From Peteryoungia wuzhouensis (lineage in GTDB: Bacteria; Pseudomonadota; Alphaproteobacteria; Rhizobiales; Rhizobiaceae), in NCBI RefSeq assembly GCF_003205195.1, contig NZ_QJRY01000006.1, forward strand, positions 62,001 to 126,000: 64,000 nucleotides of DNA, read 5' to 3'. The position numbers and the translations under genes were made by a program. A model generated the notes under the pieces. It was given only the letters and a program-made list of their open reading frames with translations. It searched no databases and had not been told where the DNA came from. The first letter of the stretch is position 1. The number at the start of each line of letters is the position of its first letter. Positions 53,529 through 62,264 of the stretch are shown here, one piece after another.

Positions 53529-55280
53529 TTACAACGATGCGCTCGGTAGGAGGGCCCCCTCATGCGGCTCGACACCAGCCCTTTTTAGCCAGCGTCGAAG
53601 ACAATGCAGAAAGACCTGCAGGAACGCGCCTGCTGTCTGCGGTGGGGCAGGTGGGCTTTGGTCTAGGAGACGGCCAGTCAGGAGGCGGTAGATTGCCAAC
53701 CGCTCTACGGAGATAAACGGAAGTGCCAGCGCACCCGCCTGACGCAAACAGTACCAGTCCGTCACCAGATCTATCATCGAGTTTGAGCTCAACGCCTCAA
53801 TGCTCAGGCAAAAACGCGTGCATTCCTGTTCGAGCAGGGCCATTTTGCGACACGGGATGGCCGAATGGGGGGTGGTGACCTCATCTGTGCTCCCCGCAGC
53901 CAGCATCACGAGGCCGATCTCGGCGAGATTGACCTTGGCAACACCCTCGACGATTTTCGGTGGCCATTCCCGTGGAAAATATCGATGCGTGACCAGCGCT
54001 CTCGTATGGGCAAAAAGGAAGGCACCATAGGATTGCGTGTCAAAGGCAGGATCCGGCATCTCACCGTTGGATGCACATTCCAGGCGGTAAAGCTTGATCA
54101 GTGCAGGGTCGAGCGGGAGGGGTGACAACCCCACAGTCTTCACGTCCGGCAGGTTTTTTCCGGGTTGCACGATCTTGAAAGCCGGTGGAAACGCCACCAG
54201 CGAGGGAACGGCGATATTGACCAGTTCGCGCCCCTCCTGGGACCGGCGCGTCGTGCCTTCCACATGGAGATGCCCGCTGAAGTGAACCGTCATACCGGTG
54301 TCCAGCAAAGTGTCAGCAACCACTTTTGATGGCGTGCGCTTGGCCATATTGGTGTTGCCGAACAGCGCCGCCTCCGATCCGTTGGTGTCGTCGAAGGGGT
54401 CGATCACGGGGTAATGTGAAAATGAAAGGACCGTCTTGCCAAGTATCTTGGCCCGTTCATGAACATTCTTTATCCAGTCGATCAGGAAGGGTTTCAGACG
54501 CAGAAGCGCGTTCCACCCAGCAGCCGTGCTGTCGATGAACGTTTCCTCGCGAAAGGGATCATGGTGTCCATTGCGCGGCTCGAAAACATTGGCATCAATC
54601 ATCAAAAGCCAAAGCCCCTCTTCAGGTTCGACGAGGTATGACGCGTCCATCAGGCTGAAAGTTGAACGGCCATCGGCTGAAGAAACCAGATATTGCCGAT
54701 CCTGGATGCTGTCGGAGAGGCCAAACGGGCTTTCCCAATGGTGATATACAGGCTGCGCGAAAAGGCCGAAGGCGCGCATTGGCAACAGTCCAACCGGGTA
54801 ACCTTCACAGTACATCCGTTTACTGAGGCGGGCATTCGGGCGCGAGTCCGCCACCTGCTCATCGCTGGTGACCGTTACGGCACTGCCAGATCCACTCAGG
54901 AACCCCTTGGATTGATGGCGGCCATGTGGACCGAAGACATCATGATTCCCAGGGATCACATAAAATGACAGCCGATGAGCCCGGCGGTACTCTTCCAGCA
55001 GACGCCAAACCGCATCCGTCGTCTGTCTTTGGCCATCGTCGGTATAATCTCCGAGAAGGACGACATGACGAATGCCGCGGTCTACGATCTCGTCGAGCGC
55101 TGCGGGAAGTGCACGAAAGCTTTCGTTGAATACACGCGTTGAAGCGCGCGTTTCGGCCCAGCTGCGCACAGCGAGGCGCTTTCCATTCACATCTACGCCT
55201 TCGAAACCATAATCGCCTTCAAGATCATGATAGTGGGCATCGGCAATGATGGCGATCGCTGGCAGATCACGATGCCGCAT
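53529..55280 (-). CDS. Metallophosphoesterase
   Basis: A 583-residue calcineurin-like phosphoesterase. The five metal motifs appear in order: IADAHYH, LLGDYTDDG, PGNHDVFG, LSFSHYP and FSGHLHVEG. The catalytic domain ends near residue 350; the remaining 230 residues form a C-terminal part I do not recognize. No signal peptide, so it is expected in the cytosol. The ATG at 55280 has AAAGG six bases upstream. It overlaps the phosphatase gene by 14 bp. Confidence 0.9.
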   Translation of the reverse strand: MRHRDLPAIAIIADAHYHDLEGDYGFEGVDVNGKRLAVRSWAETRASTRVFNESFRALPAALDEIVDRGIRHVVLLGDYTDDGQRQTTDAVWRLLEEYRRAHRLSFYVIPGNHDVFGPHGRHQSKGFLSGSGSAVTVTSDEQVADSRPNARLSKRMYCEGYPVGLLPMRAFGLFAQPVYHHWESPFGLSDSIQDRQYLVSSADGRSTFSLMDASYLVEPEEGLWLLMIDANVFEPRNGHHDPFREETFIDSTAAGWNALLRLKPFLIDWIKNVHERAKILGKTVLSFSHYPVIDPFDDTNGSEAALFGNTNMAKRTPSKVVADTLLDTGMTVHFSGHLHVEGTTRRSQEGRELVNIAVPSLVAFPPAFKIVQPGKNLPDVKTVGLSPLPLDPALIKLYRLECASNGEMPDPAFDTQSYGAFLFAHTRALVTHRYFPREWPPKIVEGVAKVNLAEIGLVMLAAGSTDEVTTPHSAIPCRKMALLEQECTRFCLSIEALSSNSMIDLVTDWYCLRQAGALALPFISVERLAIYRLLTGRLLDQSPPAPPQTAGAFLQVFLHCLRRWLKRAGVEPHEGALLPSASL

Positions 55281-55884
55281 CGGCCGCCTTTCTTGCCTCG
55301 ACAAGATCGATCCAGTCAGATGCCCGCCTTGCCGCTTCATAGAGCATGGGCTTAGGGGTTTCGAACCACTCGTCTTGACGCAGTTCCCGCTTGTCACGGA
55401 TATGCGCTATTGCCGCGTCCAGAGTTGGAAACAGGTGCGGCTGCTGCTTGTGGAGAAATAGCCCCACCAGCGAAACGGAACGGCTGCGCCCGCTGCGGCA
55501 ATTGACCAGTACATTGCCACCGTCCTTGAACGGATAGGTTTCACGCTTGGGAAGCGTCTGGTTCAATGCGCCCTGCAGGATGTAGTAGCCACCCAGCATC
55601 ATCGTATCGGGGCTGCCACTGCCATCGATCATGCCGAGCTTGTAATAACGTATGTCGGAGTAGCCGCTTGCACAGCGCGCACCATCTTCGGCAAGGCTCG
55701 GACTGCGGACAAAGTTGATGTCGAGATTGATTGCGCAGTTCACGACAATTGTAATGCCGTGTCTTTTCAGCAGATCAAGATCTCGTGCGCCTTCAAGCCC
55801 ACCGATATAGAGCGCGGAATTATGCGGTGATAGCCCTTCCGTAATCAGACTGATCGCCGGTCGCGAATATACCGGTGCATCCAT
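55267..55884 (-). CDS. Dual-specificity / cysteine phosphatase family protein
   Basis: A 205-residue phosphatase of the cysteine (CX5R) class. The P-loop is VNCRSGRSRS, with nucleophile Cys129 and phosphate-binding Arg135. The usual histidine before the cysteine is Asn128 here. The N-terminal ALYIGGLEGARDLDLLKRHG is the standard dual-specificity fold start. Such enzymes act on phosphoproteins, phosphoinositides or inositol phosphates. Placement inside a transporter operon with two other phosphatases points to a small-molecule substrate (inference). Confidence 0.85.
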   Translation of the reverse strand: MDAPVYSRPAISLITEGLSPHNSALYIGGLEGARDLDLLKRHGITIVVNCAINLDINFVRSPSLAEDGARCASGYSDIRYYKLGMIDGSGSPDTMMLGGYYILQGALNQTLPKRETYPFKDGGNVLVNCRSGRSRSVSLVGLFLHKQQPHLFPTLDAAIAHIRDKRELRQDEWFETPKPMLYEAARRASDWIDLVEARKAADAAS

Positions 55885-55988
55885 GCTGTTCGTTCCTTCT
55901 ACAAGTACCAGTAGCCCTCACGGGATATTACCCGTCCAGCGGATCGGTTCTCTTCACGCCCGCAGAATTTTCGCTGGTCGTTTTAATT

Positions 55989-57116
55989 TCAGGCAGCGTT
56001 CGAACGCGTCCCGGCCGTCGCCGTCGCGGTTATCAATTTGCCCGTCTTCGGATCGAAGACCATCATGTTGCGCGCGACAAACTCCAACCAAACCTTGCGG
56101 TTCGGCCAGGTTTCAACAAAGCGCGGAATGAGCGCGGTAATCGGCGTCTCTTTGGTGGATAGCGAGAGAATTGTCTGCGATCCGGTTGGCTGTATGACAT
56201 CGACCTCTGCCGCCAGGCCATTGGTCATGGCCGCCTCATGCAGGTTGAAATGCTCCGGCCTGATCGCGCAGATCACAGGTCCGCCTTCACGCGCGATAAC
56301 CTGCTCAAGCACGACCTCAATACCGTGAAGTTTCAGTATGCTTCTATCGCCTCTTTGCTCAAGAATGCCGTCGAAGACATTGATGCGGGGGTCGCCGATG
56401 AACTCAGCCACAAAGAGGTTGGCCGGTTCATGATAGATTTCATAGGGGCTACCGATCTGCTGGATAACACCATCCTTCATCACCACGATGATATCCGACA
56501 TTGTCAGCGCCTCGACCTGATCATGTGTTACATAAACTGTCGTCGCGCCCAGATCGCGCGAAAGGCGCTTGAGCTCAGTGCGCATTTCCGTTCTGAGAAC
56601 TGCGTCGAGATTGGAGAGCGGCTCGTCCATCAGCAATATTGAGTTGCGTGCGGCAATCAACCTTGCAACGGCCACACGCTGTTGCTGGCCGCCGGACAGT
56701 TCCGATGGAAAACGCGACCCATACTGTTCCAGCTGCACCTTTTTCAGCGCTTCGGCGAGCCGTGCGTCAATTTCGTCCTTGGGACGCTTTGCTTGATGCA
56801 GGGCCAGCGTAATGTTCTTGTCGACCTTCATGTTCGGCCAGAGCGCATAACTCTGGAAGATGAAGCCGAGACCGCGCTTTTCCGGAGGCACGAAGCTGCT
56901 GTCACGTCCGGAGTAAACTGTTTTGCCTGCAAGCGTCAGCTCGCCGCCGGACGGCTGTTCCAGCCCGGCAATGATGCGCAGTGTCGTCGTCTTGCCGCAA
57001 CCCGATGGTCCAAGCAACGTCACGAATTTGCCCTTCGGGATTTCGAGATCAAGCGGCGGAATGGCCAAGTGAGAGCCATAATATTTGGTGATGCCTTTCA
57101 AGGACACTTCGTTCAT
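55989..57116 (-). CDS. ABC transporter ATP-binding protein (FbpC/AfuC/PotA-like)
   Basis: A 375-residue ATPase. Walker A GPSGCGKTT, signature LSGGQQQRVAVARL and Walker B ILLMDEPLSNLD are intact, followed by a TOBE regulatory domain (AIRPEHFNLHE). Members serve iron(III), sugar-phosphate, phosphonate or spermidine importers. It belongs with the binding protein and permease directly upstream. Confidence 0.93.
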   Translation of the reverse strand: MNEVSLKGITKYYGSHLAIPPLDLEIPKGKFVTLLGPSGCGKTTTLRIIAGLEQPSGGELTLAGKTVYSGRDSSFVPPEKRGLGFIFQSYALWPNMKVDKNITLALHQAKRPKDEIDARLAEALKKVQLEQYGSRFPSELSGGQQQRVAVARLIAARNSILLMDEPLSNLDAVLRTEMRTELKRLSRDLGATTVYVTHDQVEALTMSDIIVVMKDGVIQQIGSPYEIYHEPANLFVAEFIGDPRINVFDGILEQRGDRSILKLHGIEVVLEQVIAREGGPVICAIRPEHFNLHEAAMTNGLAAEVDVIQPTGSQTILSLSTKETPITALIPRFVETWPNRKVWLEFVARNMMVFDPKTGKLITATATAGTRSNAA

Positions 57117-57137
57117 CGGGTTTCCTCCCCAAGCTTT

Positions 57138-57161
57138 CCGGGTTGCGTTACGGCAACCCGG
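57138..57161 (-). promoter_or_regulatory. Hairpin between binding-protein and ATPase genes
   Basis: CCGGGTTGC (57138-57146) pairs perfectly with GCAACCCGG (57153-57161) around a 6-nt loop. It follows the binding-protein stop by 14 bp and probably stabilizes that part of the message. Confidence 0.65.
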
Positions 57162-57175
57162 TGCTCTGGTTTTCC

Positions 57176-58402
57176 TCAGTTGCTGGTCTCTACCACCCAG
57201 AAATCGTTGACTTCAGCGACATGGTCGCGCTGATATTCAGCCGAGCCGAAAATCTTGCGCACTTTCGGCCAGTTCTCTCCGCCCTTGGGTAGCGGCACAT
57301 CAGTGCGCGGTGAAAACGTGCCAACTTTGAAATAGGCGGCCATACCCTGCAGCTTCTTCAGGCTGTCGCCGTCGCGATAGGGCTTTTCAAGCTTGGTATC
57401 GGGGGTTAAGTCCTTTGATCCCATCTGGAAGGCGATGAACAGTTTGGCTGCATTGGGATGCGGCGACTGACCGGCAATCGCCACATAGGTCGAATAGGCA
57501 AAGACCCCGGCCGGATCGATGTCGTACAGAATGGCATTGGCATAATCGTCACTGCCGTTCTTGTTGATGTAATGCATGCTGGAGAAGGTGACAGGCGGTT
57601 TTGCCTGTCCCTTGAGGCCGGAGGCTGTCGCCAGCTTGGAACCGGAATCGTAGATGACCAGGTCATTCTTCAGCAGTCGATGCAGGAATTCGTAACCGGC
57701 ATTTTCGATGCCGTCGGACAAGACAAGCGGTTTTCCGGCATATTTTTCGTAGGATTTTGCAAAGTCATCGGCGTGCTCGACGATGGAGGTCAAAAGCGAA
57801 AGTGACGTCAGCGAGCCAAGCGGGCTTTTCATCGCGAAACGCTTGTTCCAGGCCGGTTCGGTCAACTGCCAGACATTGGTGACCGGCGGTGCGTCCTTGT
57901 AGGTATCCGCATTATACATCAGCACCGTGGCTTCGATCACCTGCGTCAGCAGTGGCTCACGAAGCTCGACAGGGATCTTGTCCTCCAGGTAACGCGGCAC
58001 ATAATTGACGATGCGGTGATTAGGCAGGAGGTCGTAGAACATCTGGGCAGTGCCGGCAGTGTTGACCACATCTACGGCAAAAATGCCGGCCTGCTGCTCA
58101 CGCACCACCTTTTCGATGGTCTTTTCCGAGCCGAGATCATAGGCATTCACCTTGATTTCCGGGTAAAGCTTCATGAAGTCCTCGGCCAGCGCATTAACGC
58201 TCGACGAGGAGGAATAGATGGTGACTTCCCCCTCGGCCTTGGCCTTCTTTACGATGTCATCCCAGTTTTCTTCCTTCGGCTGGTGCGAACCAAGCTCTGC
58301 CGCCTTCAGCCAGGCATCGAATGCTGCGTCCTGAGCATAGGCTGCAGTGCCGATGAGGCATGCAAATGTGGCAATCGCCACGCGTTTCTTGAACAGTCCC
58401 AT
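57176..58402 (-). CDS. ABC transporter substrate-binding protein (FbpA/AfuA-like)
   Basis: A 408-residue periplasmic binding protein with signal peptide (MGLFKKRVAIATFACLIGTA, then AYAQD). The fold start GEVTIYSSSSSVNALAEDF and FMKLYPEIKVNAYDLGSEKT are typical of the iron/AfuA/PhnS group. The serine-rich loop after the first strand suits a phosphate or other oxyanion rather than ferric iron, whose binders use tyrosines (inference). The ATG at 58402 is preceded by GGAGGA; thirteen upstream codons are rejected. AfuA relatives bind sugar phosphates (established knowledge). Confidence 0.9.
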   Translation of the reverse strand: MGLFKKRVAIATFACLIGTAAYAQDAAFDAWLKAAELGSHQPKEENWDDIVKKAKAEGEVTIYSSSSSVNALAEDFMKLYPEIKVNAYDLGSEKTIEKVVREQQAGIFAVDVVNTAGTAQMFYDLLPNHRIVNYVPRYLEDKIPVELREPLLTQVIEATVLMYNADTYKDAPPVTNVWQLTEPAWNKRFAMKSPLGSLTSLSLLTSIVEHADDFAKSYEKYAGKPLVLSDGIENAGYEFLHRLLKNDLVIYDSGSKLATASGLKGQAKPPVTFSSMHYINKNGSDDYANAILYDIDPAGVFAYSTYVAIAGQSPHPNAAKLFIAFQMGSKDLTPDTKLEKPYRDGDSLKKLQGMAAYFKVGTFSPRTDVPLPKGGENWPKVRKIFGSAEYQRDHVAEVNDFWVVETSN

Positions 58403-58437
58403 TTGAATTCTTCCTCCCTGTTGCAAAGGTCGCCTCC

Positions 58438-60255
58438 TCAAGCAAACCCCATCTTCGTATTTCGGAAAACCAGCCGGAACAGGATGTTGCAGCCCACGAC
58501 CAGTGCGACGAGCAGAAGCGTTGCAGCTCCAATCAACTGGGGAACATCATCCGTCTGATAGGTGTAGATCACGCTTGCAAGGACCGCCGTGGACGGCGTG
58601 ACAAGCAGGATGATCAATGACAGTTCGCGCATCGTGCCGATGAAGCTCAGCAGCATGCCGGATACCAGACCGGACGCGGCCAGAGGGGCGACAATGTGAC
58701 GGACGCGGCTGACCCAGCCAATGCCCTGCACGCGTGCTGACTCTTCAAGAGACTTGTCGATCTGCAACATGGCTGCGATGCCGGTGCGCGAAGTATAGGG
58801 CAGGTTTTTCACTGCGGCGATCAGAACCAGAAGCGCAAACGTGCCATAAAGTGCCGGGATCGGCCCGACCGGTCGCGAGAACATGCCGATATAGATGGCG
58901 CCAAATGCCACAGCAGGAAAAATGTAGGGCAGGAAGGCAGCAAGCTCCAGCGCCCGCGAAGAGAGGCTTCCGCGTGTTTTCACCACCACGTAGCCGATAA
59001 GGAAGCCGAGAATGCCAGTGGCTACGGCGGTAAAGAATGCCAGGCGAAGGCTGTTCCAGGCGGCGTGCAGGATCTGCGGGTTCTGGAAGACACCCGCATA
59101 AAGCGCATTGACCTCGCCGCGCGCACCAATCCAGTAGTGCAAGGTCAGATTGGAAAGATCATAGTTCCCGGCGGTACGCGACAGCGACTGGAGTACTAGC
59201 AGTCCGAGCGGCAGAATGACCGTCAGGCACATCAGGCCAACGACGAAGGCGAAAACCAGCCATCGTGCGCCGCCAAGATCAATTTCGCGCCGGCGAAATC
59301 CCTTGCCCGACATGGTCACAAAGCTCTTGCGCACGCCGATCATCCGCTGGTTGATCCAGATGAAGAGAACTGCCATCAGGACCAGAACGAGCGCCAACAG
59401 ATAGCCGTCTCCCACATTGCGTGATCCGATTGCGGCGTAAATCTGCGTGGGCAGTACGAAATAGCGGATCGGCATGCCCAGGACCGCCGGCGTTCCAAAG
59501 GAACCAATCACTCGGATGAAGGTCATGACAACCGCAGAACCGACGGCTGGAAGGACCAGCGGCGCGGTGATCGACACGAACTGCCGCAGCCGAGACATGC
59601 CGGCGATCGCGCCCGCCTCTTCGAGCTGGCTGTCTACGGTGGCAAGCGAGCCGGAGATAATCAGAAAGCCGTAGACATAGTAATGCAGTGACAGGCAGAT
59701 GACGATGGGCAGGCCGCCAAAAGCGATCCAATCAGGTGGCTGAACCCCGAAGAGATAGGCAAAGACGCCGGACGTGCCCCCCACACGGTCATTCTTGAAA
59801 AAGGTGACCCATGCCAATGCCATCACCCAGGATGGCAGCATATAGGGTAGCACGACGGCCGTGTTGACGAACTCGCGAAACGGCACATTGGTGCGCACGA
59901 CAATCCAGGCAAGCAGGGATCCCAGCGCCAGGCAGATCACCGTTGCACCGAATGCCGTCACGAGAGAATTCATGAAGGGTTTGTAGAACAATGCCCACGA
60001 AAGCCGGCCGCCGAAAACCCGCTCATAGTGGAAAAACGTAAGCTCGCCTGGCTGCCGCCCCGGCAAATAGGCAGAATCGTAGGGTTGAACGGTGACCGTT
60101 TCGCGCACAAGTTGGAACAGCGGCACGATGACAAGCAGTCCCAGTAGGACCGCAAGCCCAAGGGCGATCAAGCGCTCTGGCGATGAGAAGAAATGGGTGA
60201 TGCGCCGTGCCCAACGCCGGCCTTCCCGTCCGCCTGCTTCCGAAAATAGGGTCAC
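58438..60255 (-). CDS. ABC transporter permease, fused double-domain (FbpB/AfuB-like)
   Basis: A 605-residue inner-membrane permease containing two BPD transport domains in one chain, with about twelve spans. The two EAA loops are QLEEAGAIAGMSRLRQFVSI and SLEESARVQGIGWVSRVRHI. Such fused permeases serve iron(III), 2-aminoethylphosphonate and sugar-phosphate importers. It lies between the IMPase-like and binding-protein genes. Confidence 0.92.
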   Translation of the reverse strand: MTLFSEAGGREGRRWARRITHFFSSPERLIALGLAVLLGLLVIVPLFQLVRETVTVQPYDSAYLPGRQPGELTFFHYERVFGGRLSWALFYKPFMNSLVTAFGATVICLALGSLLAWIVVRTNVPFREFVNTAVVLPYMLPSWVMALAWVTFFKNDRVGGTSGVFAYLFGVQPPDWIAFGGLPIVICLSLHYYVYGFLIISGSLATVDSQLEEAGAIAGMSRLRQFVSITAPLVLPAVGSAVVMTFIRVIGSFGTPAVLGMPIRYFVLPTQIYAAIGSRNVGDGYLLALVLVLMAVLFIWINQRMIGVRKSFVTMSGKGFRRREIDLGGARWLVFAFVVGLMCLTVILPLGLLVLQSLSRTAGNYDLSNLTLHYWIGARGEVNALYAGVFQNPQILHAAWNSLRLAFFTAVATGILGFLIGYVVVKTRGSLSSRALELAAFLPYIFPAVAFGAIYIGMFSRPVGPIPALYGTFALLVLIAAVKNLPYTSRTGIAAMLQIDKSLEESARVQGIGWVSRVRHIVAPLAASGLVSGMLLSFIGTMRELSLIILLVTPSTAVLASVIYTYQTDDVPQLIGAATLLLVALVVGCNILFRLVFRNTKMGFA

Positions 60256-60327
60256 TCTGTTTTTCCTCCCAGACGGCGCTCCAAGCCGTGCAATCCGCAG
60301 ATCGCGGCTGCCCGCGATACCTCCTGT

Positions 60328-61173
60328 TCAAGCAGCGTGTTCCCTCGCACGCTTGTCCCGCGGGGCCGCTAGCGCGATGCCGACCGCGTCGCTGATGCCC
60401 TCGGCAATTGCCGGTGCGCTTGCGAGAACGGCCCCGCCGTTCTGCAGTGAGCCAATTTCAAAGAACGGGCAGACGCGCCCGCCCGCTTCCGCCACCAGCA
60501 GAAGACCTGGCACGCAGTCCCAGGAATTCATGTGCAACTCGACATAACCGTCCGAGCGGCCATCCGCGACATAGGCCAGCGCCATGGCGCCGGAACCTGC
60601 GCGCCGCACATTGGCACCCTTCTCCAGAAGTCGGGTCATGGCGTCCAGGTATCGGGCGTTGGGGATGCGGGTTGACCAGCCAAGCTCAACCGTTGCCCTG
60701 TCGAAACGGTCGGTGCGGGCCGCCGAGATCGGCTGGCCATTGCGGGTCGCGCCCTCACCAGCGCGGCAAAAATAGAGCTCGTCCAGAGCCGGATTGTAGA
60801 TGGCCCCAAGCTTTGCAACATTGTCTTCGACATAGCCGATGGAAATGCAGAAATGTGGAATGCCGCGGGCAAAATTGGCGGTACCATCGATCGGATCGAC
60901 GACCCAAACCCGTTCACGAATGTTTCCACCGCCTTCTTCACCAAAGAAACTGTCGTCCGGGAATGCGGCCGCGATCTTCTGGCGAATGTGCGCCTCAGAG
61001 GCCGCATCGGTTTCGGTGAGGTAGTCCTGTGGTCCTTTCATTGAAAAGCCTGCGGCCTTGGCATTTTGAAAGCCTTCCAGAGCCAGGGCTCCTGCGGACA
61101 GAATGACGTCCCGACACAGTTTGGCTCGGCAATCCAGGTCGTTTGTATAGGTCATTGCTGCCGGCATCCGCAT
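60328..61173 (-). CDS. Inositol monophosphatase family protein
   Basis: A 281-residue lithium-sensitive-type phosphatase. The metal-binding motifs FFGEEGGG, VVDPIDGTANF and WDCVPGLLLVAEAGG are all present. Members hydrolyse inositol monophosphates, fructose-1,6-bisphosphate, histidinol phosphate or other sugar phosphates. It is the first gene of the seven-gene operon, directly behind the 38-bp palindrome. GGAGAAGA lies upstream of the ATG at 61173; ATGs at 61167 and 61155 are alternatives. Confidence 0.92.
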   Translation of the reverse strand: MRMPAAMTYTNDLDCRAKLCRDVILSAGALALEGFQNAKAAGFSMKGPQDYLTETDAASEAHIRQKIAAAFPDDSFFGEEGGGNIRERVWVVDPIDGTANFARGIPHFCISIGYVEDNVAKLGAIYNPALDELYFCRAGEGATRNGQPISAARTDRFDRATVELGWSTRIPNARYLDAMTRLLEKGANVRRAGSGAMALAYVADGRSDGYVELHMNSWDCVPGLLLVAEAGGRVCPFFEIGSLQNGGAVLASAPAIAEGISDAVGIALAAPRDKRAREHAA

Positions 61174-61180
61174 TCTTCTC

Positions 61181-61218
61181 CATTGAACACGTGTGCAATA
61201 TTGCACACGTGTTCAATG
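61181..61218. promoter_or_regulatory. 38-bp perfect palindrome, compound LacI-type operator
   Basis: A perfect 19-bp-arm inverted repeat without a spacer. Each half is itself a near-perfect 16-bp palindrome of the form TTGnACACGTGTnCAA; the two CACGTG cores are at 61188-61193 and 61206-61211, 18 bp apart. Its left edge abuts the ribosome binding site of the IMPase-like gene, and a LacI-family gene ends 56 bp away. It is most likely the operator pair of that repressor. As RNA it would form a stem hiding the start site. Confidence 0.8.
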
Positions 61219-61274
61219 CGTGCAAGCCCGGATCGACCGATCACTCGGGAAATGCTTTCAAGGCAGGAAATTTC

Positions 61275-62264
61275 TCAGGAGCGGACCGTTTTGCGCTCAA
61301 TGAGGGTGACCGGAACTGTGGTTATCACCGACTGGCCAAGTTCATGATCCAGTGCTGCCAGAACGGCCTCCGTCAGGATCTCGAACGATTGCGATATGGT
61401 CGTCAGCTCGTAGCTCCGCCAAGAGGCCTGCGGAATATCATCGAAACCGATGATCGACAGATCATCGGGCACGTGGCGCCCCATGTCGTTGCGGGCGCCG
61501 TCGAGAAACCCGATCGCCATGATATCGGTGACGCAAAATGCACCGTCGATTTCGGGGTCGGAGAGAAGCTCCCGCGCAGCCTTGAGGCCCGTCTCATAGG
61601 TGGTTGGGCCGTCGTGCCAGACGACAAGGTTGACGCCGGCTGCGCCCATAGCAACTGAAAATGCCTCGCAACGGCGCAATTGCGTCGGTGTCTCCGTTCC
61701 GCTGGTGACGACGGCAACCTTGCGACATCCCGCCAGCTTCAGTCGCTCGGCCGCAAGCGTGGCCCCGGCAACGTCATCACTCAGAATCATGTCGGTATCT
61801 GACCGAGCAAGCTGCCTGTTGATGACGATGAGCTTAACACCGTTTGCAAGACACTCATCGACGATAGACATCGGCGGTTCGCCGGAAAGCACGACAATGG
61901 CGCGGGCTCGAAATTCGAAAATCAGCTCGATGAGGGGCGCAATGTCGCTGCGTGCATCCGCAGCATTCAATAGCAGGCATTGTTGGCCGCGTCGCAGCAA
62001 TCCGATGCTGAGCATGTCCAATTGCTTTGCCATGAACGGTAGGGAAAGGTTCGCCCCAACGACCCCAACGAGATTGGACGAGGAGTTGTTGAGCCCCTGC
62101 GCGAGCCTGTTGACGCGGTATCCCAATTCTTGGGCGGCCTGAAGCACCTTGCGGCGCACGTCAGGGGAGACGCTGGCACCTTCCGTAAATGTCCGGGACA
62201 CAGCAGAACGCGACACGCCTGCTCTTTGAGCGACGTCGACGGACGTGACAAAGGCCTTGGCCAT
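61275..62264 (-). CDS. LacI family transcriptional regulator of the organophosphate operon
   Basis: A 329-residue repressor. The DNA-binding domain (VDVAQRAGVSRSAVSRTFTE, hinge VNRLAQGLNN) is followed by a periplasmic-binding-fold effector domain with GFDDIPQASW near the end. It lies upstream of the IMPase-led operon on the same strand. LacI control suggests that the inducer is a carbon compound from the pathway rather than phosphate starvation. Confidence 0.93.
   Translation of the reverse strand: MAKAFVTSVDVAQRAGVSRSAVSRTFTEGASVSPDVRRKVLQAAQELGYRVNRLAQGLNNSSSNLVGVVGANLSLPFMAKQLDMLSIGLLRRGQQCLLLNAADARSDIAPLIELIFEFRARAIVVLSGEPPMSIVDECLANGVKLIVINRQLARSDTDMILSDDVAGATLAAERLKLAGCRKVAVVTSGTETPTQLRRCEAFSVAMGAAGVNLVVWHDGPTTYETGLKAARELLSDPEIDGAFCVTDIMAIGFLDGARNDMGRHVPDDLSIIGFDDIPQASWRSYELTTISQSFEILTEAVLAALDHELGQSVITTVPVTLIERKTVRS

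Noticed and set aside
55989..60255. Ferric iron importer interpretation of the ABC genes at 55989-60255
   Set aside because: The family includes iron importers, but three co-oriented phosphatase genes and a phosphate transporter, with no siderophore or Fur-type genes, make a phosphorylated ligand more likely. Not excluded by sequence alone.
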